NCBI GenBank assembly: GCA_958510825.1
Contig: OY294046.1
Location: forward strand, 45,861,794-45,925,793
Length of the DNA stretch: 64,000 bases
Direction: 5' to 3'
Source: Brachypterus glaber
Lineage: Eukaryota; Arthropoda; Insecta; Coleoptera; Kateretidae
Under the pieces are notes generated by a model, which was not told where the DNA came from, did not search any database, and saw only the letters and a list, made by a program, of their open reading frames with translations. Each line of letters opens with the position of its first letter. The first letter of the stretch is position 1. Of this stretch, positions 11,477 through 22,508 are shown piece after piece. Both the position numbers and the translations under genes were made by a program.

Positions 11477-12221
11477 ATTCTAATTCTGCCTCAAAATTAG
11501 ATTATTTTACATTACATCCAGTAACATATCACTAACTAAATAATCTGTAGTAACATGTTAAGGAATCTGCAATAACATGTTACTAACCCCATTTTATTCA
11601 TCATCTTTAGACAACAAGCTAATGAAACAGCAGAATATTTTCTTGCATTATTCTCAGACCTTGGCGTCTTTTACTGACGTCGCAATGTGAACTCCGCATT
11701 TGGCTATAAACTTTATAGTATAAACACAGTATAATTACACATAAACATTAAAACAAAATTTATTATAAGCCTGTTAAAATATTTAGGTATAATAAAACGC
11801 ATACAAATATATTGCGTTTCGATCGGTATCAATTTTATAATGTGTCTTAATTGCGACCGAGAGCAGCTTTATTTCGATTCATAACACTTATCCACTGCAG
11901 ATCTAACACTAATTAACTTGTATTGGTGGGATACGGCCAGATATGGCCCCACTATCTTTATACATATCGATATTGACTAAGTTCACAGACATGTACATTA
12001 CGTATGCAATAATGACAAAAAAAGTTACTATCTATAGGGGGAAATACCCATGAATGGGACACTTTTTTTTAAACGGCTGCCAAAATTTTATTTTTAACCT
12101 TTTGTATGTATTTTTTTATTTTTAGTTTTTATATTTAGAAATAAAAGTCCAAGTTTTAAACCTGAATAATATTTATTTTTACCAAAACTACAACTAACTC
12201 CAATAATCTCTTGTTAGTACT
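11477..12221. other. No gene seen
   Basis: AT-rich. A short direct repeat of AGTAACATGTTA/AATAACATGTTACTAA words lies near 11520-11590. No coding frame. Confidence 0.35.
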
Positions 12222-12842
12222 CTATCTTTAACAATTTTCTATTTTTAATCCAGTCAAATCAGACTTTAACTAAAAATATTGCTCTAAGTGTAATTTGTAT
12301 TTAAATCTAAACTTGGTATTCTTCCAGTTTATATTCTTGATCCGCTACTGTTTCTAATTTTTATTAATGACTTACCGTATAGTAGACTAACTCAAATAAA
12401 AAATAAAATCCTGGTTATTATTTATCTGCCATGTTATTTTTAACAGTCTTCTAGTTTTAATCCAATCAAATCAAAATTTAACTGAAAATATTGCTCAAGT
12501 GTAATTTCTATTTAAATCTAAGCTCGGTAATCTTTAAGGTTATATTCTTGGTCCGCTACTGCTTCTAATTTTTATTAATGACTTACCGTATCTTAGAGTA
12601 GCTCATATAAAAAATTAAATCTTGGTTATTACTTATCTGGCTATGTTATCTTTAACAGTCTTCTAGTTTTAATCCAATTAAATCAAAATTTAACTGAAAA
12701 AATTGTTCAATTGTAATTTGTATTTAAACCTAAGCTTGGTATTCTTCAAGGTTCTATTCTTGGTCCGCTACTGTTTATAATTTTTATTAATGAGTTACCG
12801 TATCGTAGAGTATCTCAAATAAAAAACAAAATTCTGGTTTTA
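12222..12842 (+). repeat. Three tandem 210 bp units, each holding a LINE RT motif
   Basis: The word CCGCTACTG recurs at 12342, 12553 and 12763, giving periods of 211 and 210 bp. In each unit the plus strand encodes the reverse-transcriptase box G-I-L-x-G-x-I-L-G-P-L-L-F-x-I-F-I-N-D-L-P-Y. Unit 3 is best preserved (GILQGSILGPLLFIIFINEL). Unit 2 has an internal stop and unit 1 has substitutions in QGS. A fragment of a Jockey/CR1-type LINE has therefore become a tandem repeat. No unit can be functional. Confidence 0.85.
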
Positions 12843-13449
12843 CGAATTGGATGTAAATATATGTTCAAATTTGATTATCACTAACATAAAGGCAAGTTAT
12901 AATGTGTGGAATTCGAGGAAATTGTATATCTTTATGACTTGTTCTTTGTGCGATTACTAAGTTTAGAATACCTATATAATTTGTTACGATCTACTACCGT
13001 CTTCGAACAACGCTAATTAAAAAGCTGTAAATATTTTTTACGGGTTTACATTGAAAAAGTAACTTTAATGAAAGCTTCTGTTTCCGGACATAGATACCGT
13101 GAAAAAGGAATTTTTATTATAGGACGTATACCTACTATACGTCGTATAGTTAAACCAACAGTATTTTTTGTTAAGGATAATAAAGTCAATCAGACAAGTA
13201 AGTTAATTTAACAAAATTGTATACGATATACACAGTGAAAAAAGAGTTAATTTTGTTGGCATTTTTGGATAAATTAAATTAATTTTAGTATAACTTATAA
13301 AAGGAAACGATCAATTCTTTATATAAATGCTACATTTTCTTGTCGATTGATTTTTTTGACAAGGTGCATGAGCTTTGAAATAACCTCACAGTATTTGATA
13401 CCAGCGCCAAATTACCAAATTACTTCAAATTTGTCACTTATTTTGCATA
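12843..13449. other. No gene; possible LINE continuation
   Basis: Immediately after the third tandem unit the plus strand has weak similarity to what follows the RT box in LINEs, but with stops. The rest is AT-rich sequence with no recognised feature. Confidence 0.3.
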
Positions 13450-14285
13450 CAGTGCATGCATTAAGTCTGGAATCACCCGATTAACTTTTTAGTTACAAGT
13501 AAAACACAAAAACCCTCGGATAGGTCGATTTTTATTTTTAATTTTGCAAATTATGGTGTAATAAAAGTTATTAAAATTTGCACCCCCTTGCACCCTCACC
13601 CCCCAACTTTTTTTTTTCAAATAGCAACCTACCCCTTGTGACACTTCGTTGGAAAGGTAATTTAATAAGCTTTCCAACGGTGTATAATAAAGCCTAATTT
13701 GGTAAAGGGCTAATGATAAAATGCACAATTTAGTTTATTATAAAGACATGTAAAGTATAACTTTAGTTCACTATAAATGTTCAAATTGATGTCCTTCAGC
13801 TCTTTGACAGTGGACAGTAAAAAAACGGGATTAAAATCGATTAAATAGTAAACATAAAATTGGTCAATAAAAAGAAAAAAAATTGCATTTTTCAACAGGG
13901 TATAAAATATTACAATAAGTTTAAAACAACCTTATTTAGATTCTCAGGAAGGTGCCAAGTAGGAAATAGGGCAACAATTACCATATTATGCGTAATATTT
14001 CACACAAACAATGTTTAAATAAAACATGCGTTTTTTCATAGACCCTTTAACAAATTAGGCTTTATCATACACTGTTGGAAAGCTTATTAAATTACCTTTC
14101 CAATGATGTATCACAAGGTGTAGGTTGCTATTTGAAAAAAAAAGTTGGGGGGTGAGGGTGCAAGGGGGTGCCAATTTTGATAACTTTTTTTGGACCAAAA
14201 TTTGCAGAATTAAAAATATAAATCGACCTGTCCGACTTGTAACTAAAAAGTTATTCGGGTGATTCCAGACTTAATGCACGCACTG
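13450..14285. mobile_element. TA-flanked foldback element, GCATTAAGTCTGGAATCACC ends
   Basis: An 836 bp element flanked by TA (13448-13449, 14286-14287). Ends are CAGTGCATGCATTAAGTCTG and CAGACTTAATGCACGCACTG. Arms of about 300 bp pair through CTTGCACCCTCACCCCCCAA, GGAAAGGTAATTTAATAAGC and CCTAATTTG against their complements. No transposase; Tc1/mariner-type mobilisation is inferred from TA and CAGTG ends. Open frames at 13489-13728 and 13710-13895 are by-products. Confidence 0.85.
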
Positions 14286-15556
14286 TATATCAAAAGCATC
14301 ATTCGTTTAAGGTAATGCCCTATTAATTTCATTCAAATAATGTTTTTTTCAGTTTAGTTGACAACTGCAAATGATAAAATACGAGCATCTACAATCATTC
14401 TGTTTTTTTTTTGCACCTGAAGTATTCAACCAAGTGCTATTTTAAAAAGAAAACATTTTTTGGATACTCCCGGTTAATTTGTGGAGGTCCCATACTATAT
14501 TTTTTATTCGATTGATTCTAAAAGCGCCACCTTTTGTACATGTTTTGCGGGCGAAAAGTTGGACTTTGTGTGCCTAGGGCCAAAAAGTTTTTTTGACCCG
14601 CTCACTAAACGTTGTTATTTTTAAGCATTTTTTTTAATAACGTGCTTTACCTGTACTGTAATATTTATAAAGAAATATGACCTTTTGGTCACTTAGGGTC
14701 TTGATTCAAGACTCTTGAACCATATGTTCTTTTTGACCAGATACAAGTATTATGATCATTTCATTTCATTCATTCTACAATAACATAACCTCAAAAGTTA
14801 CGGTTAACCGCTTAACCTGTATTCATTCACTAAAATAATTCATAAATACAAAATTTCAATTGTAAAATCAATGTTAATATATATAATATTTATAGAAGTA
14901 TTAATATTTTCATAACAAATAAATACTAACAAAAATTAATCAAAATACTAAGCTAATTTGGAAATAAAACAGCGAAAAAAAAACGATTCATTTTTTTTAA
15001 CGAAGAATTTATTATAATTAGTAACAATCGAATAAAAAATATTGTATAATACGCGGGCGAAAAGTTAAATTTTGATTTCGTAGGTTTATTACCCTCGGGC
15101 CGGCCGGCTAACGGCTTCTAAAAAACTACTTAATCGAAAAATTTAACTTTTCGCCCTTGTATTATTACTATTAAGCTCAACATGGTTCACGATGAAACGT
15201 AATTTTTCTTAATTACGACTTGCTTTCTTGTAAGTCTTTTTTTTTCCTTTCATGGACGAAAAGCCACTTAATCTCGTTAGCATATTATAAGGATTTGCAT
15301 GTTAAAAATTAATATAATAAATATGTTTTTTCGGCGATGAAATAACGTCACGAAGGGGCAATAATATAGTACCGCAATAATATAAATTATACCATTGTCC
15401 TTTTAAGTTAAACAAGCGTGTTAAATTTTTGTATTTTTATTACCTCCCGAGCTAAGAAATCGTCCCACTTTGCATTTTTGACTTTGAATGCCTTTTTTTA
15501 GTCGGCAGATATGAACTAAAACGCGTGTCGTTTGAGAGCATTGAATATGTACATTA
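14286..15556. other. Gene-free; GGGCGAAAAGTT hairpin at 15045-15168
   Basis: No gene. GCGGGCGAAAAGTT occurs at about 14547 and 15054. The second copy pairs with AACTTTTCGCCC at about 15144 to form a hairpin (15045-15168) with a GC-rich loop containing CGGGCCGGCCGGC. The remainder is AT-rich without recognised structure. Confidence 0.5.
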
Positions 15557-16279
15557 GGGGCTGTCCATATATTACGTAACGCGCGTAGGGTGGGGGGTCA
15601 GAGAAATTGCTACAGTTTGTGACATGGGGGGAGGGGAGGGGGGTCTAGGTAAACGTTACGTAACGGAATTTAATAAATTTAATGTTTATTTCCTAAGCTT
15701 GGCAGATGTATTTTTATTTCAACATAAATTACTATTTAGTGGCCCATAATTCCCTTTTTCACACTAAAATTGACGAAACTATGCATATTTAAATAATATT
15801 GTAATCAGTAAAAAAACTGTTGACATTGATATTAAAAAAAAATCTTACGGCCCTGTTCTTGCGTGATCTTGCCGATGAATCATCGGCGATGATACATTTT
15901 CGCGCGGAATGTGTACTCACAGAACACCAATGTGTGTACTATTTTGTGTACCTGTGCATAAACAATATACGTGTTATATGTGACACTCAGTATAAAAAGA
16001 GGAGCTAGTATTTTTTCCCTGTATTTTTTTAAAGTTTAAGTGATTTTTTCGTGTAAATTTTTTTTAAGGTTATGTTATACTATATTTTAGGTTCATGTTT
16101 GTTTTGTCGAGAAAAACGAATCAATAGTGAGAATACAGTTAAATTTATTGCGAAACAAAAATTTTATATTGTTACGCGTTACACAGGGGGGGGGGGATGT
16201 TGGTAAATGTGACAGTTTGTTACACAGGGGGGAGGGGGGTTTTTTGAAAAATTGCGTTACGTAATATATGGACAGCCCC
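15557..16279. mobile_element. TTA-flanked MITE, GGGGCTGTCCATATATTACG ends
   Basis: A 723 bp element with TTA on each side (15554-15556, 16280-16282). It begins GGGGCTGTCCATATATTACG and ends CGTAATATATGGACAGCCCC. Subterminal G-rich blocks (GTGACATGGGGGGAGG, GTTACACAGGGGG) follow each end. The TTA duplication fits PIF/Harbinger-type movement (inference). GGGGCTGTCCAT-type termini are familiar from other arthropod MITEs. The 62-residue frame at 15820-16008 is not a gene. Confidence 0.87.
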
Positions 16280-17270
16280 TTACATTACATTACATGTTTG
16301 TTTAACTATTCTACTTAATTAAGCATCCCCTAAGTTCAGGACTTGTGAGGGCTAGTAGTAGAGGGAACCACCGGCTTATACTGACTTTCGAACCAGTTTG
16401 ACTTTCGAACCAGTTTAATGTAGCTCGCAAACATTTTCCAAAGTCCCTTCTTGTGTGATTCTTGTAACTAAAGACGCATAAAAAAATCAAAATTGGCCAA
16501 ACTAACGAACATTAAGTCGAGTCCATTTGGATAATTTCAGCAAAAATTGGGATTTTAGAGGTTTTCAAGGGTGCTCTTATAAATTTCAAGACCTTCGGTA
16601 ATCAACCGGCATCTTAAAAAATTTGACCATCAAATGTATACATTATACCATTATAATTGGTGAACTTATTTTGTTTTGGTCTGAGTGCGCTTTATTTATA
16701 CGTAAAAACCTAGAACAGACTTAGGGCTTTAGGTCACCAATTCAATTAATAAAAACTTATAAGTTAATTGTTTTTTAATAGAATTACTAATATTACAAGG
16801 TCAACAATGTCGACCAAGAGGAGGATATAAGACACATGAATTTTCTTGGGGATAGAGGAGGGTTGCCTAACATGATCTTACCTCATATTCTAAATTTGAT
16901 AATAACACACATACATAATTAGGATTGTTTGAATTCTAAAAACTAATTTTTATAGTTATAGTATGCCTTGACACCAAAATAATGATATATAGATCAACCC
17001 AATGACTTGTGAAGTAAATAAAGTATACCAATGTTTTCTTTTGCTTAATCATCGTACATGAATGACTTCTGGTACCAAGGGTACCTGACGAGGGCAAACA
17101 GCTCGAAACTGCGCAGTATCCCAATATCACTCTGTACAGTGATCAAAAAATTAATTAATGGAATATTTAGCTTTTTTTAGACACTTTACCACCTATTTAT
17201 CTGGTTAAAGCATATAAAGTGTTTTCCATATGCTGTGCACCGACCAATGAAAAACATCCGAAAACAATAA
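16280..17270. other. No gene seen
   Basis: A 20 bp tandem doublet of CTTTCGAACCAGTTT words lies near 16383-16415. Otherwise unstructured AT-rich DNA; the short frame at 16936-17130 on the minus strand has no recognisable domain. Confidence 0.4.
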
Positions 17271-17504
17271 CACTACAAAAAAAATGTGTAAATTTACATG
17301 CTAAATCAGAGGTAATATGTTACCAAGCAGGTGCACGTAAAATTTACGAGATATAACTTTTAATTTTACAATTTTTTAGGAATATTACATGTACATGTAC
17401 GTAATATTCCTAAAAAATTTTAAAATCTCGTAATATTTACGTGCACCTGCTTGGTACCATGTTACCTCTGATTTGGCATGTAAATTTACAGGTTTTTTTA
17501 CAGT
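17271..17504. repeat. Hairpin MITE, GTAAATTTACATGC family
   Basis: Almost fully palindromic: TGTAAATTTACATGC, CAGAGGTAATATGTTACC, AAGCAGGTGCACGTAAA and TAGGAATATTAC are all mirrored, around a centre of ACATGTACATGT near 17391. Related sequence lies at 28236-28720. Confidence 0.8.
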
Positions 17505-17650
17505 CCATCCCCTGAGAGGCGGGGGGTAGTTTTTGTAAAAATTGGTATATTGGGGTTTTTGAGGTTGCTAAAAGTGAATTTGATAATAAAAATCTATTTT
17601 ACTTGGGGGGTGGAAAAATGAAAAAGCTTTTTACTGGGCAGTGTGTTTTT
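17505..17650 (+). repeat. 3' fragment of the GCTTTCCCATT-family repeat
   Basis: One and a half internal modules (CCCCTGAGAGGCGGGGGG, AAAATTGGTATATTGGGG) and the terminal TTTACTGGGCAGTGT word; the 5' two thirds are missing. Confidence 0.75.
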
Positions 17651-17965
17651 TAGTTAATGCATCCGGAAAATTAGTTAACCCTGCTGAAAATGACGGGTCT
17701 GGGCGGGTATAAATGGTGCATAAACCGGACTTAAGCGGATAAAATTCACCCGCTCAAGTCCGGTCTAAGCAACATTTATACCCGCGCAGACCCGTCTTTT
17801 TACTGGGCAGTGTGTTTTTTAGTTAATGCATCCGGAAAATTAGTTAACCCTGCTGAAAATGACGGGTCTGGGCGGGTATAAATGGTGCATAAACCGGACT
17901 TAAGCGGATAAAATTCACCCGCTCAAGTCCGGTCTATGCAACATTTATACCCGCGCAGACCCGTC
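17628..17965 (+). repeat. Two tandem 169 bp copies, nearly identical
   Basis: TTTTACTGGGCAGTGTG begins each copy (about 17629 and 17798) and ACCCGTC ends each (17796, 17965). I see essentially one difference (GGTCTAAGC versus GGTCTATGC), so the duplication is young. Each unit is itself a hairpin: GACGGGTCTGGGCGGGTATA and ACTTAAGCGG are mirrored in its second half. The duplicated unit spans the junction between the repeat fragment at 17505 and a small palindromic element. Confidence 0.88.
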
Positions 17966-18021
17966 ATTTTCAATAGGGAAAGCATACAGAAGTTGCTTGG
18001 TATGTTCTGAACTCTGTACTA

Positions 18022-18088
18022 GAGTGCCTTAATATGAACTTTTCTTAACAGAAAACGTCTGTTAAGAAAACTTCATATCAAGGCACTC
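18022..18088. repeat. Short perfect-type hairpin
   Basis: GAGTGCCTTAATATGAA...TTCTTAACAG pairs with CTGTTAAGAA...TTCATATCAAGGCACTC around a 7-base loop. Arms of about 30 bases. Confidence 0.75.
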
Positions 18089-18221
18089 CGATTTACCTAC
18101 CATTTTTCAAGCTGTCTCATCCATAATTTAGTTGTTCCATATTTAACTAAGTATTTAACGTAGTTGGTACATCCATAAATCTGGACCTGAGTATTAAAAG
18201 GGCCGTTAAAAGTCCAACCAA

Positions 18222-18292
18222 GCAAAAAAATTGAAAATTTTTGCACGAATACAAGACTTTCCGAAATTTTTCAAAATGGGAAAGCAATTAAT
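18222..18292 (-). repeat. 5' fragment of the GCTTTCCCATT-family repeat
   Basis: Reverse complement of the family start: TTTTTGCACGAATACAAG, CGAAATTTTTCAAAATGGGA and AAGC are recognisable. Confidence 0.7.
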
Positions 18293-19186
18293 ATTTATAA
18301 CATTTAACATTTTAGTTTTTTCAGTGACACTGTCTTAAAGGTCCAAATTAGGTGACATTACCCTATTTTAATTAAATTAGAAAAATTTCTTAAGCGAATC
18401 CGTATAAAATTTATATGATAACATATGTATTCTTTAAGAAGGCTCATCTAGATTAGATCGAATTACGCAAACTATTTTATTAAACGTGCATTATAAAAGT
18501 ATTTACCTGAAAAAACTTCGTTTCAGTGACAGTCCTAGTCTCTCGAATGAAAACTGTAAATGTAACCTAAGCTCAGAAAGTGTTGTTTTGAGATTTTGCA
18601 GTAAGGTATGAAATAATATAGAAGAAAATACTAAAGTAAGATTTTTTTAATCTAGTAATTAAAAATTTACCTAACATTTTTAAGTTAAAAAGCAATAAAT
18701 AAACATAATTAGAAAATGGGGTATAAATATTTTATATAAAACATACCTCTTAAGTCCTGATTTTTGGGTAATTTTCTTGTCTCAAGTAAAATTATAGAAA
18801 ATAAAACATTCTTTAATTATACTTTAGCCATATAGCATTGATGTTATTTATTTGAAGACACAATAAGTCATCTGGATGGATATCGGACTGATGCAACTAT
18901 TACTCTTTTAGACCAAAATCATTTATTTCGAAAAATACTAAATAATAATCAAATATTCAGAATTTCATTACTTTTCTTTGATATAATAGTCACTTTATCT
19001 AACAGCGGTTCAAAAAACTCATCGCCTATTTAATAATATTCTGTGGTGGAAAGTGTCATAAGCCTTAGCTAATTCGAAAAATATTGCTAAAAAAAATGAT
19101 TTTTATAAATTAAAAACGCTTAAATCTTCGAACTTCATAAATAAAATAAGTTAATTATTTTATTTATTTTTTTATTTATTGCTTAT
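18293..19186. other. No coding signal; region upstream of the opsin
   Basis: Gene-free by inspection. The untranslated first exon and promoter of the opsin at 19809 should lie in or before this region, but I could not identify a TATA box, initiator or splice donor with confidence. Confidence 0.35.
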
Positions 19187-19786
19187 CCATTTTGAAAATT
19201 TTCAAATTTTCGGTAAGCCTAGTGTTCGTGCAAAAATTTTCATTTTTTTTGCGTATTTTTGCGTTTTATGACGTTTTATGTCAATATAATCAATTTCAAG
19301 CAAATAAAAATTGTCGCTCGGTCGATCGGTCTGTCCGGGAAATCTTGTTGGCACGATAACTTAAGAACGCTTTAAACTAGAGACTTGAAATTTGGCCTAC
19401 AGGTATTTTACCAAAAGTTCTCGCACGGGATTGTTTTTGGTGAATATTGGGCGCGGCAAGTGGGGAAAATAAGGAAAAATACATTTTTTTAGAAAAATTT
19501 GAAAATTGCTATATAGGGATTTTTGAGGTTGCTGAAATTAAATCTGATGATAAAAATTTTCTCCACCCCTGAGGGGGTAAGGGGGTAAATATTTTCTATA
19601 TTTTCTTCAAAATTGTGTGAATCTGATAATAAAAAAATTCTAAATCCACCCCCTGAGGGGCGGGGGGTTGTTTTCGTGAAAATTGGTATATTTTTAAGGT
19701 TGCAAAAAGTGAATTTGATAATGAAAAATCCATTTCACACGCGGATTTGTAAAATGGGAAAGCTCTTTTACTGGGCACTGTATTTT
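19187..19786 (+). repeat. GCTTTCCCATT-family repeat, copy 2, next to the opsin
   Basis: Contains the GATTTTCGGTAAGCC/GTGTTCGTGCAAAAATTTTC start, GCGTTTTATGACG, CGGTCGATCGGTCTGTCCGG, ACGATAACTTAAGAACGCTT and two to three terminal modules, then AAAATGGGAAAGCTC and ACTGGGCACTGTA. Its end lies only about 13 bases before the opsin splice acceptor. The 60-residue minus-strand frame at 19596-19778 is repeated in other copies of the family and is a repeat by-product. Confidence 0.82.
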
Positions 19787-19808
19787 TATTTATTTTCAGG
19801 AGTTAACC
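19786..19808 (+). promoter_or_regulatory. Splice acceptor and short 5' UTR of the opsin
   Basis: A pyrimidine-rich TTTTTATTTATTTTCAG ends at 19799. The exon then runs GAGTTAACC before the ATG at 19809. This is a strong acceptor context, so at least one untranslated exon must lie upstream. The polypyrimidine tract follows directly on the end of the dispersed repeat. Confidence 0.7.
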
Positions 19809-22287
19809 ATGCACGTAACGGGTCAACCGAGCTACAGTGCATGGCAGATGCAGTCGGCGCAGCGTCCGCCGCAAGGCAGCGTCTACGCCGACAACCTCAC
19901 GGTCGTGGACAAAGTACTTCCCGATATGATCCACCTCGTAGATGCTTATTGGTACCAGTTCGCTCCACTGAATCCACTCTGGCACGGAATCCTGGGTTTT
20001 ACCATTGCATTTTTGGGTGTTGTCGCAGTTATGGGTAAACAATCTAAGGTCACTTCATCTGGGCTACTTTGTGCTTTGGTTAAACAGAAGAACATACTAG
20101 GAAACAAATAACAAAAAACCAGGATGAAGTGACCCTAAAAAGTAGCCTTACTATAAAAACTTATTTAAAATGGGTGGTTTGGGGCCCAAACTTTGGGCAC
20201 CACTATCGCCTCAGTACTATTGTAAATACCCTTAATCTTAGAAGCGCTAGGAGCCAATTCAATTATATCAGGACTTCGGATATGTCCAATCATTATTATT
20301 TATCTTTTAGCAAGTATTGATCTTAAAACGGCGGGAATGTGGTATCTGTTTGGTCTGCCAAAATATGAAGGAATGTTTCGTATTTATCCTTTATATTCCT
20401 CCTAATTATTATCTACATCACCAGTTCTAAAGCAAACTGTTAAATTGTTTGTTTTTGTTTAGGAAATGGTATGGTTTTATATATTTTTTCTACTACGAGA
20501 TCATTAAAGACACCGTCCAATTTATTTATTGTTAACTTGGCATTTTCTGATTTCATGATGATGTTTACGAATTCTCTTCCTATGGTGATCATGTGCTATA
20601 ACGAACAATGGACCTGGGGTAAGAATAGAATAGAATAATCATTAATGTCGCATTCAAAATATTAACAACATAGGGCATTTTATGGTAAGTATTTAAAAAA
20701 TTCTGTATACATTTTGAATTCTACCTTTAATTTCAACGTAAATGTCTCTCTCTCTCAAAATAGCACCTTTAGATATCATCCATTAAACTTTTTTGTAGGT
20801 CCTCTCTGGTGTGATATTTATGGTATGACCGGTGGTCTAACTGGTTGCCTATCGATCCAAAGTATGGCACTGATTGCAACGGATCGATACAACGTTATAG
20901 TAAAAGGTTTAAACGGTAAACCATTAACAAAGAAAACTGCAGGGCTCAAAATATTACTTATTTGGATCCATTCAATTTTGTGGTCCAATGCGCCGTTGCT
21001 TGGCTGGAGCAGGTAATAATAGAGAAAATTCGTTAGCGTAGTAAATGCTGAATGTTTGCATGTATGGAACCCCACGAAAAGTTAAGTAAACATTCACTGG
21101 TCGCAACAGTAATACTTTACGTTGTTAGAGTTCTGGTAACTATAAAAACTAGTAAATGTTTACTAAACTTACGTGGAGTTCCATATATGAAAAACGTTTA
21201 GTATTTACTACGGTAACAAATTATCAGTTAACTATTAATAAAACCTAAAAGTATGGAATCATTTTTTCACAAAAAAAAATTATCTGATTGGTTAGTTTTA
21301 AATTGATTTATTTTAGATATGTACCAGAAGGCAATATGTCCGCATGTGGTACTGATTATTTAAGCCAGGAGTGGCTGACCAAAAGCTACCTAATAGCGTA
21401 TGCGAGTTTTATCTATTTTATGCCTTTGCTTACAATAATTTACTGTTACTGGTTTATCGTTAGGGTAAGTATATAAGACAGCAGAAAAGTAAATTTTTAG
21501 TTTTACATCAGCTTAACAGCGTTCCAAATTTTTTCGTTAAACTTACTTCCAAATAACTAGCAAGCCTTCGAATAATCGGGAATAATTTAAGTGTTTTTAT
21601 TTAATTTTGTTGTCGAATAAGATAAGGAGAAGATAATTAATAATAACGAAAGATAATTACTCCGGGGGCTAAACAGTTGAATTATTCCCACAATATCCCG
21701 TTGTGTTATTATTACTGATAATAAAACTTACTCATTTTAGGCTGTAGCTGCTCACGAAAAGAACATGAGAGAGCAGGCAAAGAAAATGAACGTAGCCTCT
21801 CTGAGATCGTCCGAAGCTCAGCAGACAAGTGCTGAAGTAAAATTGGCCAAAATAGCCTTGATGACGATTTGTTTATGGTTTATTGCGTGGACGCCATATT
21901 TGGTGGTGAACGTAGCTGGAATAATAGGAAGTAACAAAATAACACCGCTCAACAGTATTTGGGCGTCGGTGTTCGCAAAGGCTAGTGCATGTTACAATCC
22001 CATCGTATATGCCATCAGGTAGGTATTTTTAATATTTAAAACATTCTCTATTATTATGTAGTTGTTTTTTTCTTAACTTTTTAGTTCTCTCTTTTATGCT
22101 TCTTTATAACTTCACTATTGCTATAACATTTAATATTATAACTTATTATTCTAGCCATCCAAAATACAAGCAAGCGTTGTCCAAGAAGTTCCCGTGTCTT
22201 GTATGCGCAGACACCAAACCAGCAGATGACGTCTCCACGAGCTCAGGTGTAACGAATGTTACGGAGAACGAAAAACCGGCTGATTAA
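19809..22287 (+). CDS. LWRh: Long-wavelength-clade visual opsin (r-opsin), six coding exons
   Basis: G-protein-coupled photopigment: it binds retinal by a Schiff base and, in this family, couples to Gq and phospholipase C in the rhabdomere membrane. Exons are 19809-20034, 20463-20618, 20799-21012, 21317-21464, 21741-22018 and 22155-22287. All introns are GT-AG, with phases 1, 1, 2, 0, 2. The protein is 384 residues, normal for insect opsins. Visible features: sequon N29-L-T; seven membrane helices from about 55 to 340; D105 in helix 2; C132 and C209 for the disulfide; Y135 at the bovine E113 site; D156-R-Y; E203 at the bovine E181 site; cytoplasmic loop [20 protein letters not shown] (253-272); W298; retinal lysine K328; N334-P-I-V-Y; tail TSSGV...[13 protein letters not shown] and [15 protein letters not shown] place it in the long-wavelength clade. 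Odd points: [12 protein letters not shown] in helix 3, with Q148 where W is usual. No frameshift or stop. Peak wavelength cannot be read from the sequence. Confidence 0.96.
20047..20135. repeat. Hairpin in opsin intron 1
   Basis: GGTCACTTCATCTGGG near the donor pairs with CCAGGATGAAGTGACC about 60 bases later. A decayed miniature element is likely. Short open frames here (for example 20129-20320) are intronic. Confidence 0.55.
21036..21213. repeat. Hairpin MITE in opsin intron 3
   Basis: CGTAGTAAATGCTGAATG...TGTATGGAACCCCACG pairs with CGTGGAGTTCCATATATG...TAGTATTTACTACGG, filling over half of the 304 bp intron. Imperfect arms of about 60 bp. Confidence 0.7.
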
Positions 22288-22508
22288 AGAAAAAGGACAA
22301 AAGCAAGGTCGGCTCATTCTCTTTTCTAAATTGTGAACGCAGAAATTTCTCACTTTAAAACTATTTCACAAACAATATATAGGACAATCAAAACCTTGCA
22401 TTTTTAGTTTCTTGACCAATCAGATTAAAATGAATCTGATAATTTTTGCACAATGCAATTATTACTTGGTTACTATGGGAACAAGAAACTGACAGTTAAT
22501 TACATCTT

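Noticed and set aside
15045..15168. CGGGCCGGCCGGC patch as a promoter CpG island
   Set aside because: It is only the short loop of a hairpin repeat, with no gene nearby.
19613..20042. Open frames overlapping opsin exon 1 in other frames and on the minus strand
   Set aside because: They are shadows of the GC-richer opsin exon; only the frame from 19809 joins the other exons.
20799..21012. Opsin as a pseudogene because of the W-to-Q change
   Set aside because: All six exons are open, splice sites are canonical and every other key residue is intact.
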